Positions 55,957 through 64,000 of a stretch of 64,000 nucleotides of DNA are shown here, one piece after another; within the stretch, counting starts at the first letter, position 1, and the number at the start of each line of letters is the position of its first letter. Made by a program: the position numbers and the translations under genes. The notes under the pieces were generated by a model that worked only from the letters and a program-made list of their open reading frames with translations, searched no databases and was not told the origin of the DNA. Source of the stretch: Nitrospira sp. (lineage in GTDB: Bacteria > Nitrospirota > Nitrospiria > Nitrospirales > Nitrospiraceae); the NCBI GenBank assembly GCA_020853775.1, contig JADYYH010000008.1, positions 51,413-115,412 of the forward strand, written 5' to 3'.

Positions 55957-57069
55957 ATGACTGAAAAAGACGAGAAGAAACGCGCATTGGACCTGGCCCT
56001 GGCTCAGATTGAAAAGCAATACGGCAAGGGTGCGGTGATGAAGTTGGGCACCGAGGATCGCCCGGCCGATGTGCCGGCCATTTCAAGCGGGTCCTTGGGG
56101 TTGGATATTGCGCTCGGCGTGGGGGGATTCCCGCGTGGGCGGGTGATCGAGATTTTCGGACCGGAATCGTCCGGTAAAACCACGCTCACGTTGCACGCCA
56201 TCGCCGAGGCACAAAAGGCGGGTGGAGTGGCGGCGTTTATCGATGCCGAACATGCGTTGGATTTGACCTATGCCAAGAAGTTGGGCGTGCACACCGACGA
56301 TTTGCTCGTGTCCCAGCCGGACACCGGCGAGCAGGCGTTGGAAATTGCGGAAACCCTCGTGCGCAGCGGCGCGATCGATGTGATCGTCGTCGACTCCGTG
56401 GCGGCGTTGGTGCCTCGGGCTGAGATCGAAGGCGAAATGGGTGATGCCCACATGGGTTTGCAGGCGCGGCTGATGTCGCAGGCCTTGCGTAAACTGACGG
56501 CGGCCATCTCCAAATCGCAGACGACCTTGATCTTTATCAATCAGATTCGCATGAAAATCGGCGTGATGTTCGGCAATCCGGAAACGACGACCGGCGGCAA
56601 CGCGCTGAAGTTTTATTCCTCCGTGCGCCTCGATATTCGCCGGATCGAGTCGATCAAGGACGGTCAGGATGTCACCGGAAGCCGCGTCCGCGTCAAGGTG
56701 GTGAAGAACAAGATGGCCCCGCCGTTCAGGCAGGCCGAATTCGACATCATGTTCGCCGAGGGGATTTCCAAGTCGGGTGAGATTGTCGATATGGGTGTCG
56801 AGAAGCGCGTGGTGGAGAAGGCCGGTGCCTGGTACTCCTATAAGGGGGAACGATTGGGGCAGGGGCGGGAAGCCGTCCGCGATTTTTTGAAGAACAATCC
56901 GGCCATCGCCAAGGAGATTGAAGGAAAGGTGCGGGAACTCGCGGGTCTGCCCTTGCGCGGGGCCGACAAGAAAGTCGAGGCCAAAGAGGCGAAAGAGGAC
57001 AAGCCCGAACGCAAGGTGGAGAGTCGCCAGGACGAGAAGCGCGGCCATAGTGCGAGGGTGACGACATAG
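55957..57069 (+). CDS. recA: Recombinase RecA
   Basis: RecA of 370 aa, full length. Walker [19 protein letters not shown], the [20 protein letters not shown] loop (L2 region), and an acidic/basic C-terminal tail rich in Lys and Glu. It catalyses strand exchange and SOS co-protease functions. ATG 55957 has AAGGAG 6 nt upstream; an in-frame ATG 90 nt earlier would add unrelated residues. recX follows 8 nt later and alaS overlaps recX, a conserved cluster. Confidence 0.97.
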   Translation: MTEKDEKKRALDLALAQIEKQYGKGAVMKLGTEDRPADVPAISSGSLGLDIALGVGGFPRGRVIEIFGPESSGKTTLTLHAIAEAQKAGGVAAFIDAEHALDLTYAKKLGVHTDDLLVSQPDTGEQALEIAETLVRSGAIDVIVVDSVAALVPRAEIEGEMGDAHMGLQARLMSQALRKLTAAISKSQTTLIFINQIRMKIGVMFGNPETTTGGNALKFYSSVRLDIRRIESIKDGQDVTGSRVRVKVVKNKMAPPFRQAEFDIMFAEGISKSGEIVDMGVEKRVVEKAGAWYSYKGERLGQGREAVRDFLKNNPAIAKEIEGKVRELAGLPLRGADKKVEAKEAKEDKPERKVESRQDEKRGHSARVTT

Positions 57070-57077
57070 GGAGCGGC

Positions 57078-57563
57078 ATGCCGGCTGTACGCGGTGGACG
57101 ACGACGCGGGGAGTCGCCGCCGGATTTCCTGACCATGGCGATCCGGTACCTTGCCCGCGCCGAGCGGAGCGCTTCTCAGGTCGAGCAGTACGTCCAGGGG
57201 AAAGGGGCGAGCCGGGCGCAGGGGCAAGGGGTTGTGCGTGAGCTGGAGCGTCGGGGCTATCTCGACGATCAGGCCTATGCCACACGATGGGCCGAATCCC
57301 GGCTGTTACGGCGCCCGATGGGGCGTGAGCGGCTGAAGTTGGAACTCCTCGGCCGAGGCTTCGAAGATCCGGTGGCCGAGCGGGCCTTGCACAGTGCCTA
57401 CCGGTCGATTTCCGAACAGGAGCTGGCGTGCCGGGCGCTAGAGGGGCGCATGACCATGCGTCCGCTCCAGTGGGTGAGATTTTTACGGCAACGCGGGTTT
57501 GATGACGACACCATTCAGCAAGTCACGCAAGTCGACTTGGAGACGGGGTTAGACGAGTTATGA
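57078..57563 (+). CDS. recX: Regulatory protein RecX
   Basis: RecX of 161 aa, with three-helix repeats: AIRYLARAERSASQVEQYV, VVRELERRGYLDDQAYATRW and LKLELLGRGFEDPVAERAL. It binds and restrains RecA filaments. It has the usual position directly after recA, and its stop overlaps the alaS start by 4 nt. Confidence 0.92.
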   Translation: MPAVRGGRRRGESPPDFLTMAIRYLARAERSASQVEQYVQGKGASRAQGQGVVRELERRGYLDDQAYATRWAESRLLRRPMGRERLKLELLGRGFEDPVAERALHSAYRSISEQELACRALEGRMTMRPLQWVRFLRQRGFDDDTIQQVTQVDLETGLDEL

Positions 57564-60190
57564 GTCACAGTGTAAACGATCTGCGGCGAGCCTTCATCCG
57601 GTATTTTGAACAGCAGGGCCATCGGGCGGTGCCGAGCGCGCCGTTGATTCCTCAGGCCGATCCGACCTTGCTGTTCACGAACGCGGGGATGAATCAATTC
57701 AAACGGGTGTTCCTGGGTGAGGAAACGCGCGCCTATCAGCGGGCCGTGACCGTGCAGAAGTGTCTGCGCGCGGGCGGCAAGCACAATGACCTCGAAAATG
57801 TCGGCTATACCAGGCGTCATCATACGTTCTTTGAAATGCTCGGCAATTTTTCCTTCGGCGATTACTTCAAGGAAGACGCTATCCGGTTCGGGTGGGAGTT
57901 TCTGACGTCGGTGGTCGGACTGTCGAAAGACCGGATGTGGATCACGATCTTTCGCGAAGACGACGAAGCTGATCGGCTGTGGCGAAAGATCGGTGTCTCT
58001 CCGAACCGGATCGTGCGTTGTGGCGAGAAGGATAACTTCTGGCAGATGGCCGATACGGGTCCTTGCGGGCCTTGCTCCGAACTGCATTTCGATCAGGGAC
58101 CATCAGTGCCGGGCGACGACACGCCGAACGGTGAAGGCGATCGGGTCATTGAGATCTGGAACCTGGTGTTCATGCAATTCAATCGCGATAGCGCGGGGAC
58201 GCTCAATCCGCTCCCGAAGCCGAGCATCGATACCGGCATGGGACTGGAACGCCTCACGGCGGTCTCCCAGGGCCGGCTCAGCAATTACGACAGTGATTTG
58301 TTCGCCCCGTTGCTGGCCGCGATCGGGCGGCGAGCCGGAGCCGAGTATGGCGCGATGGAGCAGGCGGATCGGTCGATGCGGGTGATTGCCGATCATTTGC
58401 GAGCCATTACTTTTTTGATGGCCGATGGCGTCTTGCCGTCGAATGAAGGACGTGGCTACGTGCTCCGGCGAATTCTCCGGCGCGCCGCCCGGCACGGCCG
58501 GTTGCTCGGTATCACCGAGCCATTCCTGCATGAGCTGACGGCGACGGTCGTGGATCAGATGGGCGAGGCCTATCATGAGTTACGGCCGGCGGCCGGTACG
58601 GTGGCCGAAGCAACGCGCGGCGAGGAAGAGCGCTTTATCGCCACCCTCGATCAAGGGTTGCCGATCCTGAACGACATGCTTGCGAAGGTGAAGGCGTCGG
58701 GACAGCCTGTGCTACAGGGGACGGAAATTTTTAAGCTGTACGATACATACGGGTTTCCGATGGACCTCATCGCGGAAGCCTGCCGTGAGCAAGGGGTGAC
58801 CCTCGACGAAACCGGCTTTGAAGCCGCCATCGAAGAACAGCGGACGCGCGCCAGAAAGACGGGCGGCTTCGAGAATGAAACGGCGAGACCGGCCCTCAGC
58901 GAGGTGGCCGCTCGTGTCGGTACCACCTCCTTTGTCGGTTATGACCGGTTGGATTCCGAAGGCGTGGTGCAAGCGCTCCTCCAGGGTGATCGCCTGATCA
59001 AGGAAGCCGGGGAAGGCAATGAAATCGAGATCGTGCTCGACGTCACGCCCTTTTATGCCGAAGGGGGCGGGCAGGCCGGTGATCAGGGCATCCTGACCGG
59101 CACCGACGGCCGCGTGGAGATTCGTGAAACCACCAGACCGGTGCCGACGTTGATCGTGCATAAGGGCCTGGTGACATCCGGCTCAATTCGCGAAGGTGAA
59201 CGGCTGCAGCTGTCGGTGAATCCACGCACCAGGCACGATGCCGCGCGCAACCATACCGCCACCCATTTGGTGCATGCCGCGTTGCGTGATCTGCTCGGTC
59301 CGCACGTCAAACAGTACGGCTCGCTGGTGGCGCCGAATCGCCTGCGGTTCGACTTTGCCCACTTCCGGCCCATGTCATCTCGTGACATCGACGAGATCGA
59401 ATCGATCGTCAATGAACAGGTTCGTCAGGATCAGCCGGTGCAAACGGATGTGATGAGCGTGCAGGACGCGGTCGCCGGCGGGGCCTTGGCGTTTTTTGGC
59501 GACAAGTATGGCGACCGGGTGCGAGTCGTCCAGATCGACACGTTCAGTAAGGAATTGTGTGGAGGCACCCATTGCCGGCGCACGGGCGAAATCGGGTTGT
59601 TCCGGATCGTCTCTGAATCCGGAGTGGCGGCCGGGGTGCGCCGGATCGAGTGTTTGACGGGGAGTGGCGCGTTGGATTCCCTCAAACGCCTGGAAGCGGA
59701 TGTCCGCGAGCTGTCCGATGTGCTCAAGGTTGCGCCGGGCGAGGTGGTGGCGCGCACCCGGAAGTTGAGCGAGCAGTTGAAGGATAAGGAGCGGGAACTG
59801 GCAGAGGTGAAACTCAAGATGGCCAGCACGTCATCCGGTGATGCGCAGGCACGCGAGATCAAGGGCGTACACGTTCACGCGCAACGTACGGACGGCCTCG
59901 ATGTGAACGGCATGCGAGCGCTCGCCGATCAATTGCGCGACAAACTCCGCAGCGGCGTGGTCGCTCTCGGCGCGGCCAACGACGGCAAAGTGTCGTTGCT
60001 GGTGGTGGTGACGAAGGATCTGGTAGGCCGTCTGAAGGCCGGTGAATTGATCAAGGAAATGGCGGTCGAAGTCGGCGGCACCGGCGGCGGTCGTCCCGAG
60101 ATGGCGCAGGCCGGCGGAAAGAATCCCGACGGGCTCGGTCCGGCGCTCGAAAAAGTTTTTGGGTTGGTCCAAAAGGCTTTGGAAGGGTAG
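57560..60190 (+). CDS. alaS: Alanyl-tRNA synthetase
   Basis: Full-length AlaRS, 876 aa. The class II catalytic core has TNAGMNQFKRVFLG and RRHHTFFEMLGNFSFGDYF; the editing domain has the zinc-type HTATHLVHAAL and CGGTHCRRTGEIG motifs. A coiled-coil/C-Ala region ends with TGGGRPEMAQAGG. It charges tRNA-Ala. It starts in an ATGA overlap with recX, and ruvX begins 4 nt after its stop. Confidence 0.97.
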   Translation: MSHSVNDLRRAFIRYFEQQGHRAVPSAPLIPQADPTLLFTNAGMNQFKRVFLGEETRAYQRAVTVQKCLRAGGKHNDLENVGYTRRHHTFFEMLGNFSFGDYFKEDAIRFGWEFLTSVVGLSKDRMWITIFREDDEADRLWRKIGVSPNRIVRCGEKDNFWQMADTGPCGPCSELHFDQGPSVPGDDTPNGEGDRVIEIWNLVFMQFNRDSAGTLNPLPKPSIDTGMGLERLTAVSQGRLSNYDSDLFAPLLAAIGRRAGAEYGAMEQADRSMRVIADHLRAITFLMADGVLPSNEGRGYVLRRILRRAARHGRLLGITEPFLHELTATVVDQMGEAYHELRPAAGTVAEATRGEEERFIATLDQGLPILNDMLAKVKASGQPVLQGTEIFKLYDTYGFPMDLIAEACREQGVTLDETGFEAAIEEQRTRARKTGGFENETARPALSEVAARVGTTSFVGYDRLDSEGVVQALLQGDRLIKEAGEGNEIEIVLDVTPFYAEGGGQAGDQGILTGTDGRVEIRETTRPVPTLIVHKGLVTSGSIREGERLQLSVNPRTRHDAARNHTATHLVHAALRDLLGPHVKQYGSLVAPNRLRFDFAHFRPMSSRDIDEIESIVNEQVRQDQPVQTDVMSVQDAVAGGALAFFGDKYGDRVRVVQIDTFSKELCGGTHCRRTGEIGLFRIVSESGVAAGVRRIECLTGSGALDSLKRLEADVRELSDVLKVAPGEVVARTRKLSEQLKDKERELAEVKLKMASTSSGDAQAREIKGVHVHAQRTDGLDVNGMRALADQLRDKLRSGVVALGAANDGKVSLLVVVTKDLVGRLKAGELIKEMAVEVGGTGGGRPEMAQAGGKNPDGLGPALEKVFGLVQKALEG

Positions 60191-60194
60191 ACTG

Positions 60195-60806
60195 ATGAAA
60201 GGCCAGCGGATTCTCGCGATCGATCACGGCTCCAAACGGATCGGTTTTGCCTTGAGTGATGAGCTCGGGTGGACCGCTCAGCCGTTGGAAACGTTTTACC
60301 GGCGCAATCCCGAGGCCGACATTCGCCATATCCAGGAGCTGGTGCGCGAGCACGAGGTCGGCCAGGTACTCGTGGGCTTACCGCTTCGACTGGACGGGGA
60401 AAGCGGCCCTGCGGCCAAGGTCGTCCAGGAGTTCATCCAGTTGCTGGAACCGGCCTTGTCGGTCCCGGTGGTGACGTGGGATGAACGGATGACCACCTGT
60501 GCGGCGGAGGATTTGTTGATTGCCGCCGATGTCGGGCGCCGGAAACGGAAAGGCATCGTCGATCGGATCGCCGCGGCGATTCTGCTGCAGAGTTACCTCG
60601 CGAGCCTGGAGAAGCCGTCGTCGGGCCACGAGCAGGCTGTGAATGATTCACAAGACGACGATCCCTGGTCTTTTGACGAACCACGAGTCGATGATGCAGA
60701 AGCGCTTAATTGCGGGACTGGTTCTGGCGACGGTGATACTCCTGGCCCTCTCGGGGTATCTGGTCCTGCGCTGGGCTCAAAGTCCCGTCGCCAACGGGCT
60801 TCCTAA
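60195..60806 (+). CDS. ruvX: Putative pre-16S rRNA nuclease / Holliday junction resolvase (YqgF)
   Basis: YqgF/RuvX RNase-H-like protein. The core (about 1-140) has AIDHGSKRIGFALSD (first Asp), GLPLRLDGESG, WDERMTTCAAE and DRIAAAILLQSYL (last Asp). The reading frame continues about 60 residues beyond the usual end through an acidic segment (NDSQDDDPWSFDEPRVDD) to a stop at 60806, well inside mltG in another frame. ATG 60195 is preferred (GAAGG upstream); an earlier in-frame start overlaps alaS. Confidence 0.88.
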   Translation: MKGQRILAIDHGSKRIGFALSDELGWTAQPLETFYRRNPEADIRHIQELVREHEVGQVLVGLPLRLDGESGPAAKVVQEFIQLLEPALSVPVVTWDERMTTCAAEDLLIAADVGRRKRKGIVDRIAAAILLQSYLASLEKPSSGHEQAVNDSQDDDPWSFDEPRVDDAEALNCGTGSGDGDTPGPLGVSGPALGSKSRRQRAS

Positions 60807-61743
60807 GCCTCCCTCCAAGATTGTCACGATTCCTGACGGTAGTACCTTTCAGCAGGTTGCCGGTATGTTGAAGAGCGAGCAGCTGATTCGCAGCCGCTGG
60901 GCGTTTCTGCTGCTCGGCCGGTCGCACGACCGCGATCGTAAAATTCGCCCCGGCGAATATGAACTGGATGGCGGGATGTCGCCGCAGGACATTCTGAACA
61001 AGTTGTTGGCGGGCCGGGTGGTGTTGCATCCGGTTACCATCCCCGAAGGGTATAACCTGGCGCAGATTTCCGAGGTGTTTGCGGCACAGCAAGTCACTGA
61101 CGTCCAGGAGTTCTCCAAGCTGGTGCGCGATCGTACGTTTATTGCGACGCTCGGGATTGAAGCGGACTCGCTGGAAGGGTACTTATTTCCCGAGACCTAT
61201 TCCTTTCCACGCGGAGCCAAGGCGCGTGAGGTCATCAAGGCCATGGTCGACGGCCTCCATCGCGTGTGGAGTGCCGATTTACAGGAACAGGCCACACGCA
61301 TGAAGTTGTCCCTGCATCAAGTGTTGACGCTGGCGTCTGTGATCGAGAAGGAAACCGGTTCCAAGGAAGAGCGTGAATTGATCGCAGCGGTGTTTCACAA
61401 CCGGTTGCGAAAGAAAATTCCCTTACAGAGCGATCCGACGGTGATCTACGGGCTGCCCGCGTTTGACGGCAATATCCACAAGCGCGACCTGTCCGTCATG
61501 AGCCCCTACAATACGTACCGCGTGCAGGGCCTTCCGCCGGGCCCGATTGCCAGCCCCGGTTCCCACTCGCTTCGTGCAGCACTGTTCCCGGCGCAGGCGA
61601 CCTATCTCTATTTCGTGTCCCGTAACGACGGGACGCATCAGTTCTCCTCAACCCTGGCCGAACATAATCGAGCCGTGGAAAAGTATCAAAAGCAGCCGTT
61701 CCGAAAGCGCGCGCGAGGAAGCCTCGTGACTCACGGCGCCTGA
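60691..61743 (+). CDS. mltG: Endolytic murein transglycosylase MltG
   Basis: YceG/MltG of 350 aa. An N-terminal membrane anchor (LIAGLVLATVILLALSGYLVL) is followed by the LysM-like region and the catalytic domain, with GYLFPETYSFPRGA, LASVIEKETG (catalytic Glu) and FHNRLRKKIPLQSDPTVIYG. It cuts nascent glycan strands and sets their length. I use ATG 60691, which places the anchor at the N-terminus; an in-frame ATG at 60643 would add 16 residues. Either start overlaps the ruvX frame by more than 100 nt, which is unusual. Confidence 0.92.
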   Translation: MMQKRLIAGLVLATVILLALSGYLVLRWAQSPVANGLPKPPSKIVTIPDGSTFQQVAGMLKSEQLIRSRWAFLLLGRSHDRDRKIRPGEYELDGGMSPQDILNKLLAGRVVLHPVTIPEGYNLAQISEVFAAQQVTDVQEFSKLVRDRTFIATLGIEADSLEGYLFPETYSFPRGAKAREVIKAMVDGLHRVWSADLQEQATRMKLSLHQVLTLASVIEKETGSKEERELIAAVFHNRLRKKIPLQSDPTVIYGLPAFDGNIHKRDLSVMSPYNTYRVQGLPPGPIASPGSHSLRAALFPAQATYLYFVSRNDGTHQFSSTLAEHNRAVEKYQKQPFRKRARGSLVTHGA

Positions 61744-61755
61744 CCTGTCGTTATC

Positions 61756-61772
61756 TGCGCCTGTCCGGCGCA
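61756..61772. terminator. Weak hairpin between mltG and deoC
   Basis: TGCGCC and GGCGCA (61756-61761, 61767-61772) around a 5-nt loop, 12 nt after the mltG stop. The following bases are not T-rich, so it is at best a weak terminator. Confidence 0.25.
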
Positions 61773-61829
61773 TTGCCACACCGCGTTTGATCACACATCT
61801 AGACCTGACAATTTGAAAGGAATAGCGAT

Positions 61830-62519
61830 ATGGGACTTGTGTCGTGGAATGAGAATTTGCCTGCTCTGTTGGATCACACCGTATTACGTCCGGAGGCGAC
61901 CAAAGCCGACGTCTTGCGGCTCTGTGCAGAGGCCAAGGAGCAGGGGTTTGTCGTGATCTTTGTGCCGCCTTGTTACGTCGATGAGGCGGTCGCAGCTGTT
62001 GTCGGATCGCCGGTGCAGGTGGGCATTCCGATCGGGTTCCCCCTCGGCGGGCACTCGACCCATGCCAAGGTGACGGAGGCGATCGAGGCAGTGGCTCATG
62101 GCGCGCGGGTGTTAGACATGGTCATCAATATCAGTCGCCTGAAATCCGGCGACTATGATTTCGTTCGACAGGATATGGCAGCCGTCGTGCGGGCCACGCC
62201 GGGCGTCAACCATAAGGTGATTCTTGAAACCTGCCTGCTCACGCGCGACGAAAAAATTACGGCGTGCCGCTTGGCCGTCGAGGCCGGTATGGACTATGTA
62301 AAGACGTCGACAGGATTCAATCAGGCCGGCGCGACCGTGGAAGACGTGCGTTTGATGAAAGAGGCCGTGGCTGGGCGGGCAAAGGTCAAGGCTTCCGGCG
62401 GTATTCGAAATTGGAAATCGACCCGCGCACTGCTGGAGGCGGGGGCAGACCGCATCGGCACCAGCGCGAGTCTGAAGATTCTCAGTGAGTGGCGAGCGGA
62501 ACAGGCCGCCGGTCGTTGA
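61830..62519 (+). CDS. deoC: Deoxyribose-phosphate aldolase
   Basis: DeoC of 229 aa. It has LLDHTVLRPEATKADV at the N-terminus, VIFVPPCYV, GFPLGGHSTHAKV and the Schiff-base lysine in GMDYVKTSTGF, with a second conserved Lys in AKVKASGGIRN. It cleaves deoxyribose-5-phosphate to acetaldehyde and glyceraldehyde-3-phosphate. AAGGA precedes the ATG. It is paired with deoB downstream for nucleoside salvage or breakdown. Confidence 0.95.
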   Translation: MGLVSWNENLPALLDHTVLRPEATKADVLRLCAEAKEQGFVVIFVPPCYVDEAVAAVVGSPVQVGIPIGFPLGGHSTHAKVTEAIEAVAHGARVLDMVINISRLKSGDYDFVRQDMAAVVRATPGVNHKVILETCLLTRDEKITACRLAVEAGMDYVKTSTGFNQAGATVEDVRLMKEAVAGRAKVKASGGIRNWKSTRALLEAGADRIGTSASLKILSEWRAEQAAGR

Positions 62520-62577
62520 GCCGTCTTGCGAGTTGTGCGTGGAACAGGTGTCGCTCTGCCGGGACAGTGAGATTGGC

Positions 62578-62605
62578 TTGCTCGTTTCAGTGGATTTGAT
62601 ATAGT
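62578..62605 (+). promoter_or_regulatory. Putative promoter immediately before deoB, possibly leaderless
   Basis: TTGCTC (62578-62583), 16-bp spacer, TATAGT (62600-62605). Only 6 nt separate the -10 box from the ATG at 62612, and no ribosome site is seen, so a leaderless mRNA is possible. Confidence 0.45.
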
Positions 62606-62611
62606 GCCTCG

Positions 62612-63766
62612 ATGATGACTCGAATCGTGCTCTTGGTCTTGGATGGATGCGGCATCGGATCGCTGCCCGATGCGGAATCGTATGGTGATGCCGGCTGCAA
62701 TACGCTGCAGCGGCTCGCGGCGATCTCCAAAGGTCTCTCCCTCCCGAATCTCGAGCAACTCGGCCTCGGTCTCCTCGGCCAATTTCAAGGCATCCGTCCC
62801 TTGGCTCAGCCCGAGGGTTGTTACGGCATGTTGGGGTTTGCAACGAAGGGCAAGCATTCCCTGGCCGGACATTGGGAGTTGGCCGGATATGTGATCGAAG
62901 ATGGCCCGCGTCCCTATGAGACCTTTACGAACGAATTGGCTGCCGATCTCGAAGCCGCATTGGGACAAAAGACGCTCGGCAATTGCCGCACAGTTCACCT
63001 GGAGCCGATCGCCGAGTTCGGAGTCCAACACCAAAAATCAGGCATGCCCATCGCGTGGATCGATACCGCCGGGACCATCATGCTGGCCGCTCACGAACAG
63101 GTTGTCCCGCCGGAGGAATTGTATCGCCTGGCTCGTGAGGCGAGACGGCGGCTCAAGGCGACGATGCCGATCGTTCGCGTGGTGGCCTATCCGTTTGCCG
63201 GGCAGCCGGGGCAATTTGCCGTCACGGAACGTCGCCGGGATTTTGCCGTGGAGGCACCGGGGCTCACGCTGCTGGATCATTTGAGCCAAGCCAGCCAGCT
63301 GGTCTTCGGGGTAGGTAAAGTCGGCGACCTGTTCAGCGGGCGCGGCGTCACCCGGTCAGTGCCAATTTTTGATGCTCATGCCGTCATGGATGAAGTCATC
63401 GGTATGTTCAGCAAGGCACCCCGCGGTTTGATTTACGCGAATCTTCCCATCATGAGTCCCGATTTGCAGCAGACCCTGTCCACACTCCAACATGTCGATC
63501 GCCGGTTGCGCGACCTGCAGGATTCGCTGAAAGTTGGTGATGTCCTCATCATCACCGGCGATCACGGGTTCGACTGCGCTAGACCAAACCCCGGGCACTC
63601 ACGCGAATATGTCCCCTGCCTGGTGACCGGCCCACGCCTCGCACGGGGTGTGAACCTCGGGACCAGGACGACGGCCGCCGACCTTGCTCAGACGATCGGC
63701 GAAGCGTTGGGAGCGACGAGACTCCCGTGGGGCGACAGTTTTCTGGACGCCCTCCAGTCCCGCTAG
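62612..63766 (+). CDS. deoB: Phosphopentomutase
   Basis: Alkaline-phosphatase-superfamily phosphopentomutase of 384 aa. It begins RIVLLVLDGCGIGSLPDAESYGD (first metal Asp), with GHWELAGYVI, GVGKVGDLFSGRGVTRSV and the C-terminal metal site ITGDHGFDCA and GHSREYVP. It interconverts ribose-1- and ribose-5-phosphate (and the deoxy forms), feeding deoC. Two ATGs lie in tandem (62612 and 62615). No ribosome site precedes them. Confidence 0.95.
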   Translation: MMTRIVLLVLDGCGIGSLPDAESYGDAGCNTLQRLAAISKGLSLPNLEQLGLGLLGQFQGIRPLAQPEGCYGMLGFATKGKHSLAGHWELAGYVIEDGPRPYETFTNELAADLEAALGQKTLGNCRTVHLEPIAEFGVQHQKSGMPIAWIDTAGTIMLAAHEQVVPPEELYRLAREARRRLKATMPIVRVVAYPFAGQPGQFAVTERRRDFAVEAPGLTLLDHLSQASQLVFGVGKVGDLFSGRGVTRSVPIFDAHAVMDEVIGMFSKAPRGLIYANLPIMSPDLQQTLSTLQHVDRRLRDLQDSLKVGDVLIITGDHGFDCARPNPGHSREYVPCLVTGPRLARGVNLGTRTTAADLAQTIGEALGATRLPWGDSFLDALQSR

Positions 63767-63860
63767 GGAGCAGTCCGGAAATCGCTCAACAGTTTGTGCT
63801 TTCGCGAGCTTTCCACGACGTGCTGGGTCGATCAGTGTCGCTTCTCATCCTTTCCAAACT

Positions 63861-63911
63861 AGTGGCCTGTAATGTGTAAATGGGAGTATCATCGGGCCTC
63901 TGGAGGGCGTG
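63861..63911. mobile_element. Possible left end of an insertion sequence
   Basis: A TA dinucleotide at 63860-63861 is followed by an AT-richer stretch leading to a new gene. The position and the following frame suggest an IS630-type end, but the other end lies outside the window and no inverted repeat can be tested. Confidence 0.2.
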
Positions 63912-64000
63912 ATGAAACTGACCACACGCGAACGCATGGAACTGCAGCGGCAAGCGGGGGCACGGAAGGGACGCGCCGATCAGGCTCGACAGGCCCGCCT
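63912..64000 (+). CDS. Start of a gene cut by the window end, possibly a transposase
   Basis: An ATG preceded by GGAGGG opens a frame reaching the last base. The first 29 codons read MKLTTRERMELQRQAGARKG and continue with RADQARQAR. A short Arg-rich helix of this kind occurs at the N-terminus of IS630-family transposases, but 29 residues are too few to name a family. It is a partial gene, and the product is uncertain. Confidence 0.4.
   Translation, partial: MKLTTRERMELQRQAGARKGRADQARQAR

Overview
The window is high-GC (about 60 percent by eye), gene-dense bacterial chromosome. A Nitrospirota (Nitrospira-like) origin is my best guess. It rests on the recA-recX-alaS-ruvX-mltG gene order, a HemQ/chlorite-dismutase family protein, and a two-partner-secretion plus CHAT-protease locus. 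No 16S rRNA or nitrification gene is present to prove it. I saw no tRNA, rRNA, CRISPR array or complete insertion sequence.

Region 1 (1-20495, minus strand) is one nearly unbroken run of 20 co-directional genes, many with ATGA-type overlaps. It reads, in transcription order, as a combined amino-acid catabolic operon. Tyrosine is covered by a short HPPD-like dioxygenase, homogentisate dioxygenase and a fumarylacetoacetate hydrolase-family enzyme. A PRTase-like protein of unknown role follows. The branched-chain 2-oxoacid dehydrogenase E1a/E1b/E2 comes next, then thiolase and 3-hydroxybutyryl-CoA dehydrogenase. A two-subunit B12 acyl-CoA mutase follows; its active-site residues match isobutyryl-CoA mutase rather than methylmalonyl-CoA mutase. 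Leucine-pathway enzymes come next (methylcrotonyl-CoA carboxylase beta, methylglutaconyl-CoA hydratase, HMG-CoA lyase), then a MeaB GTPase. The run ends with the methylcitrate cycle (prpD, prpB, prpC) and an acyl-CoA synthetase cut by the window edge. Valine carbon would pass isobutyryl-CoA to butyryl-CoA to acetyl-CoA, isoleucine carbon through propionyl-CoA and methylcitrate, and leucine carbon to acetoacetate.

Region 2 (20688-32201, plus strand) is divergent from it. It holds a CADD-like heme-oxygenase-fold di-iron protein, a beta-oxidation set (fadD, thiolase, 3-hydroxyacyl-CoA dehydrogenase, enoyl-CoA hydratase, patatin lipase, large acyl-CoA dehydrogenase), an HTH regulator and tryptophanase.

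Region 3 (32622-39266) holds a TpsB outer-membrane transporter, an unusually short TpsA-type protein and a secreted TPR-CHAT protease, all on the plus strand. A secreted Lon-like (S16) protease is convergent with them. This is the best candidate here for an undescribed system.

Region 4 (39539-48105) has an SDR, a Nudix hydrolase, a four-PAS histidine kinase with a NarL-type regulator, a degenerate receiver protein, a sigma54 activator and a Tat-exported YcbK-like peptidase.

Region 5 (48367-55392) mixes housekeeping and unknown genes: a SlyD-like PPIase, an OB-fold exported protein, unknown proteins, a HemQ/Cld-family protein, cinA and thpR.

Region 6 (55957-63766) is conserved housekeeping: recA, recX, alaS, ruvX, mltG, deoC, deoB. 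The last 89 bases open a new gene that may belong to an insertion sequence.
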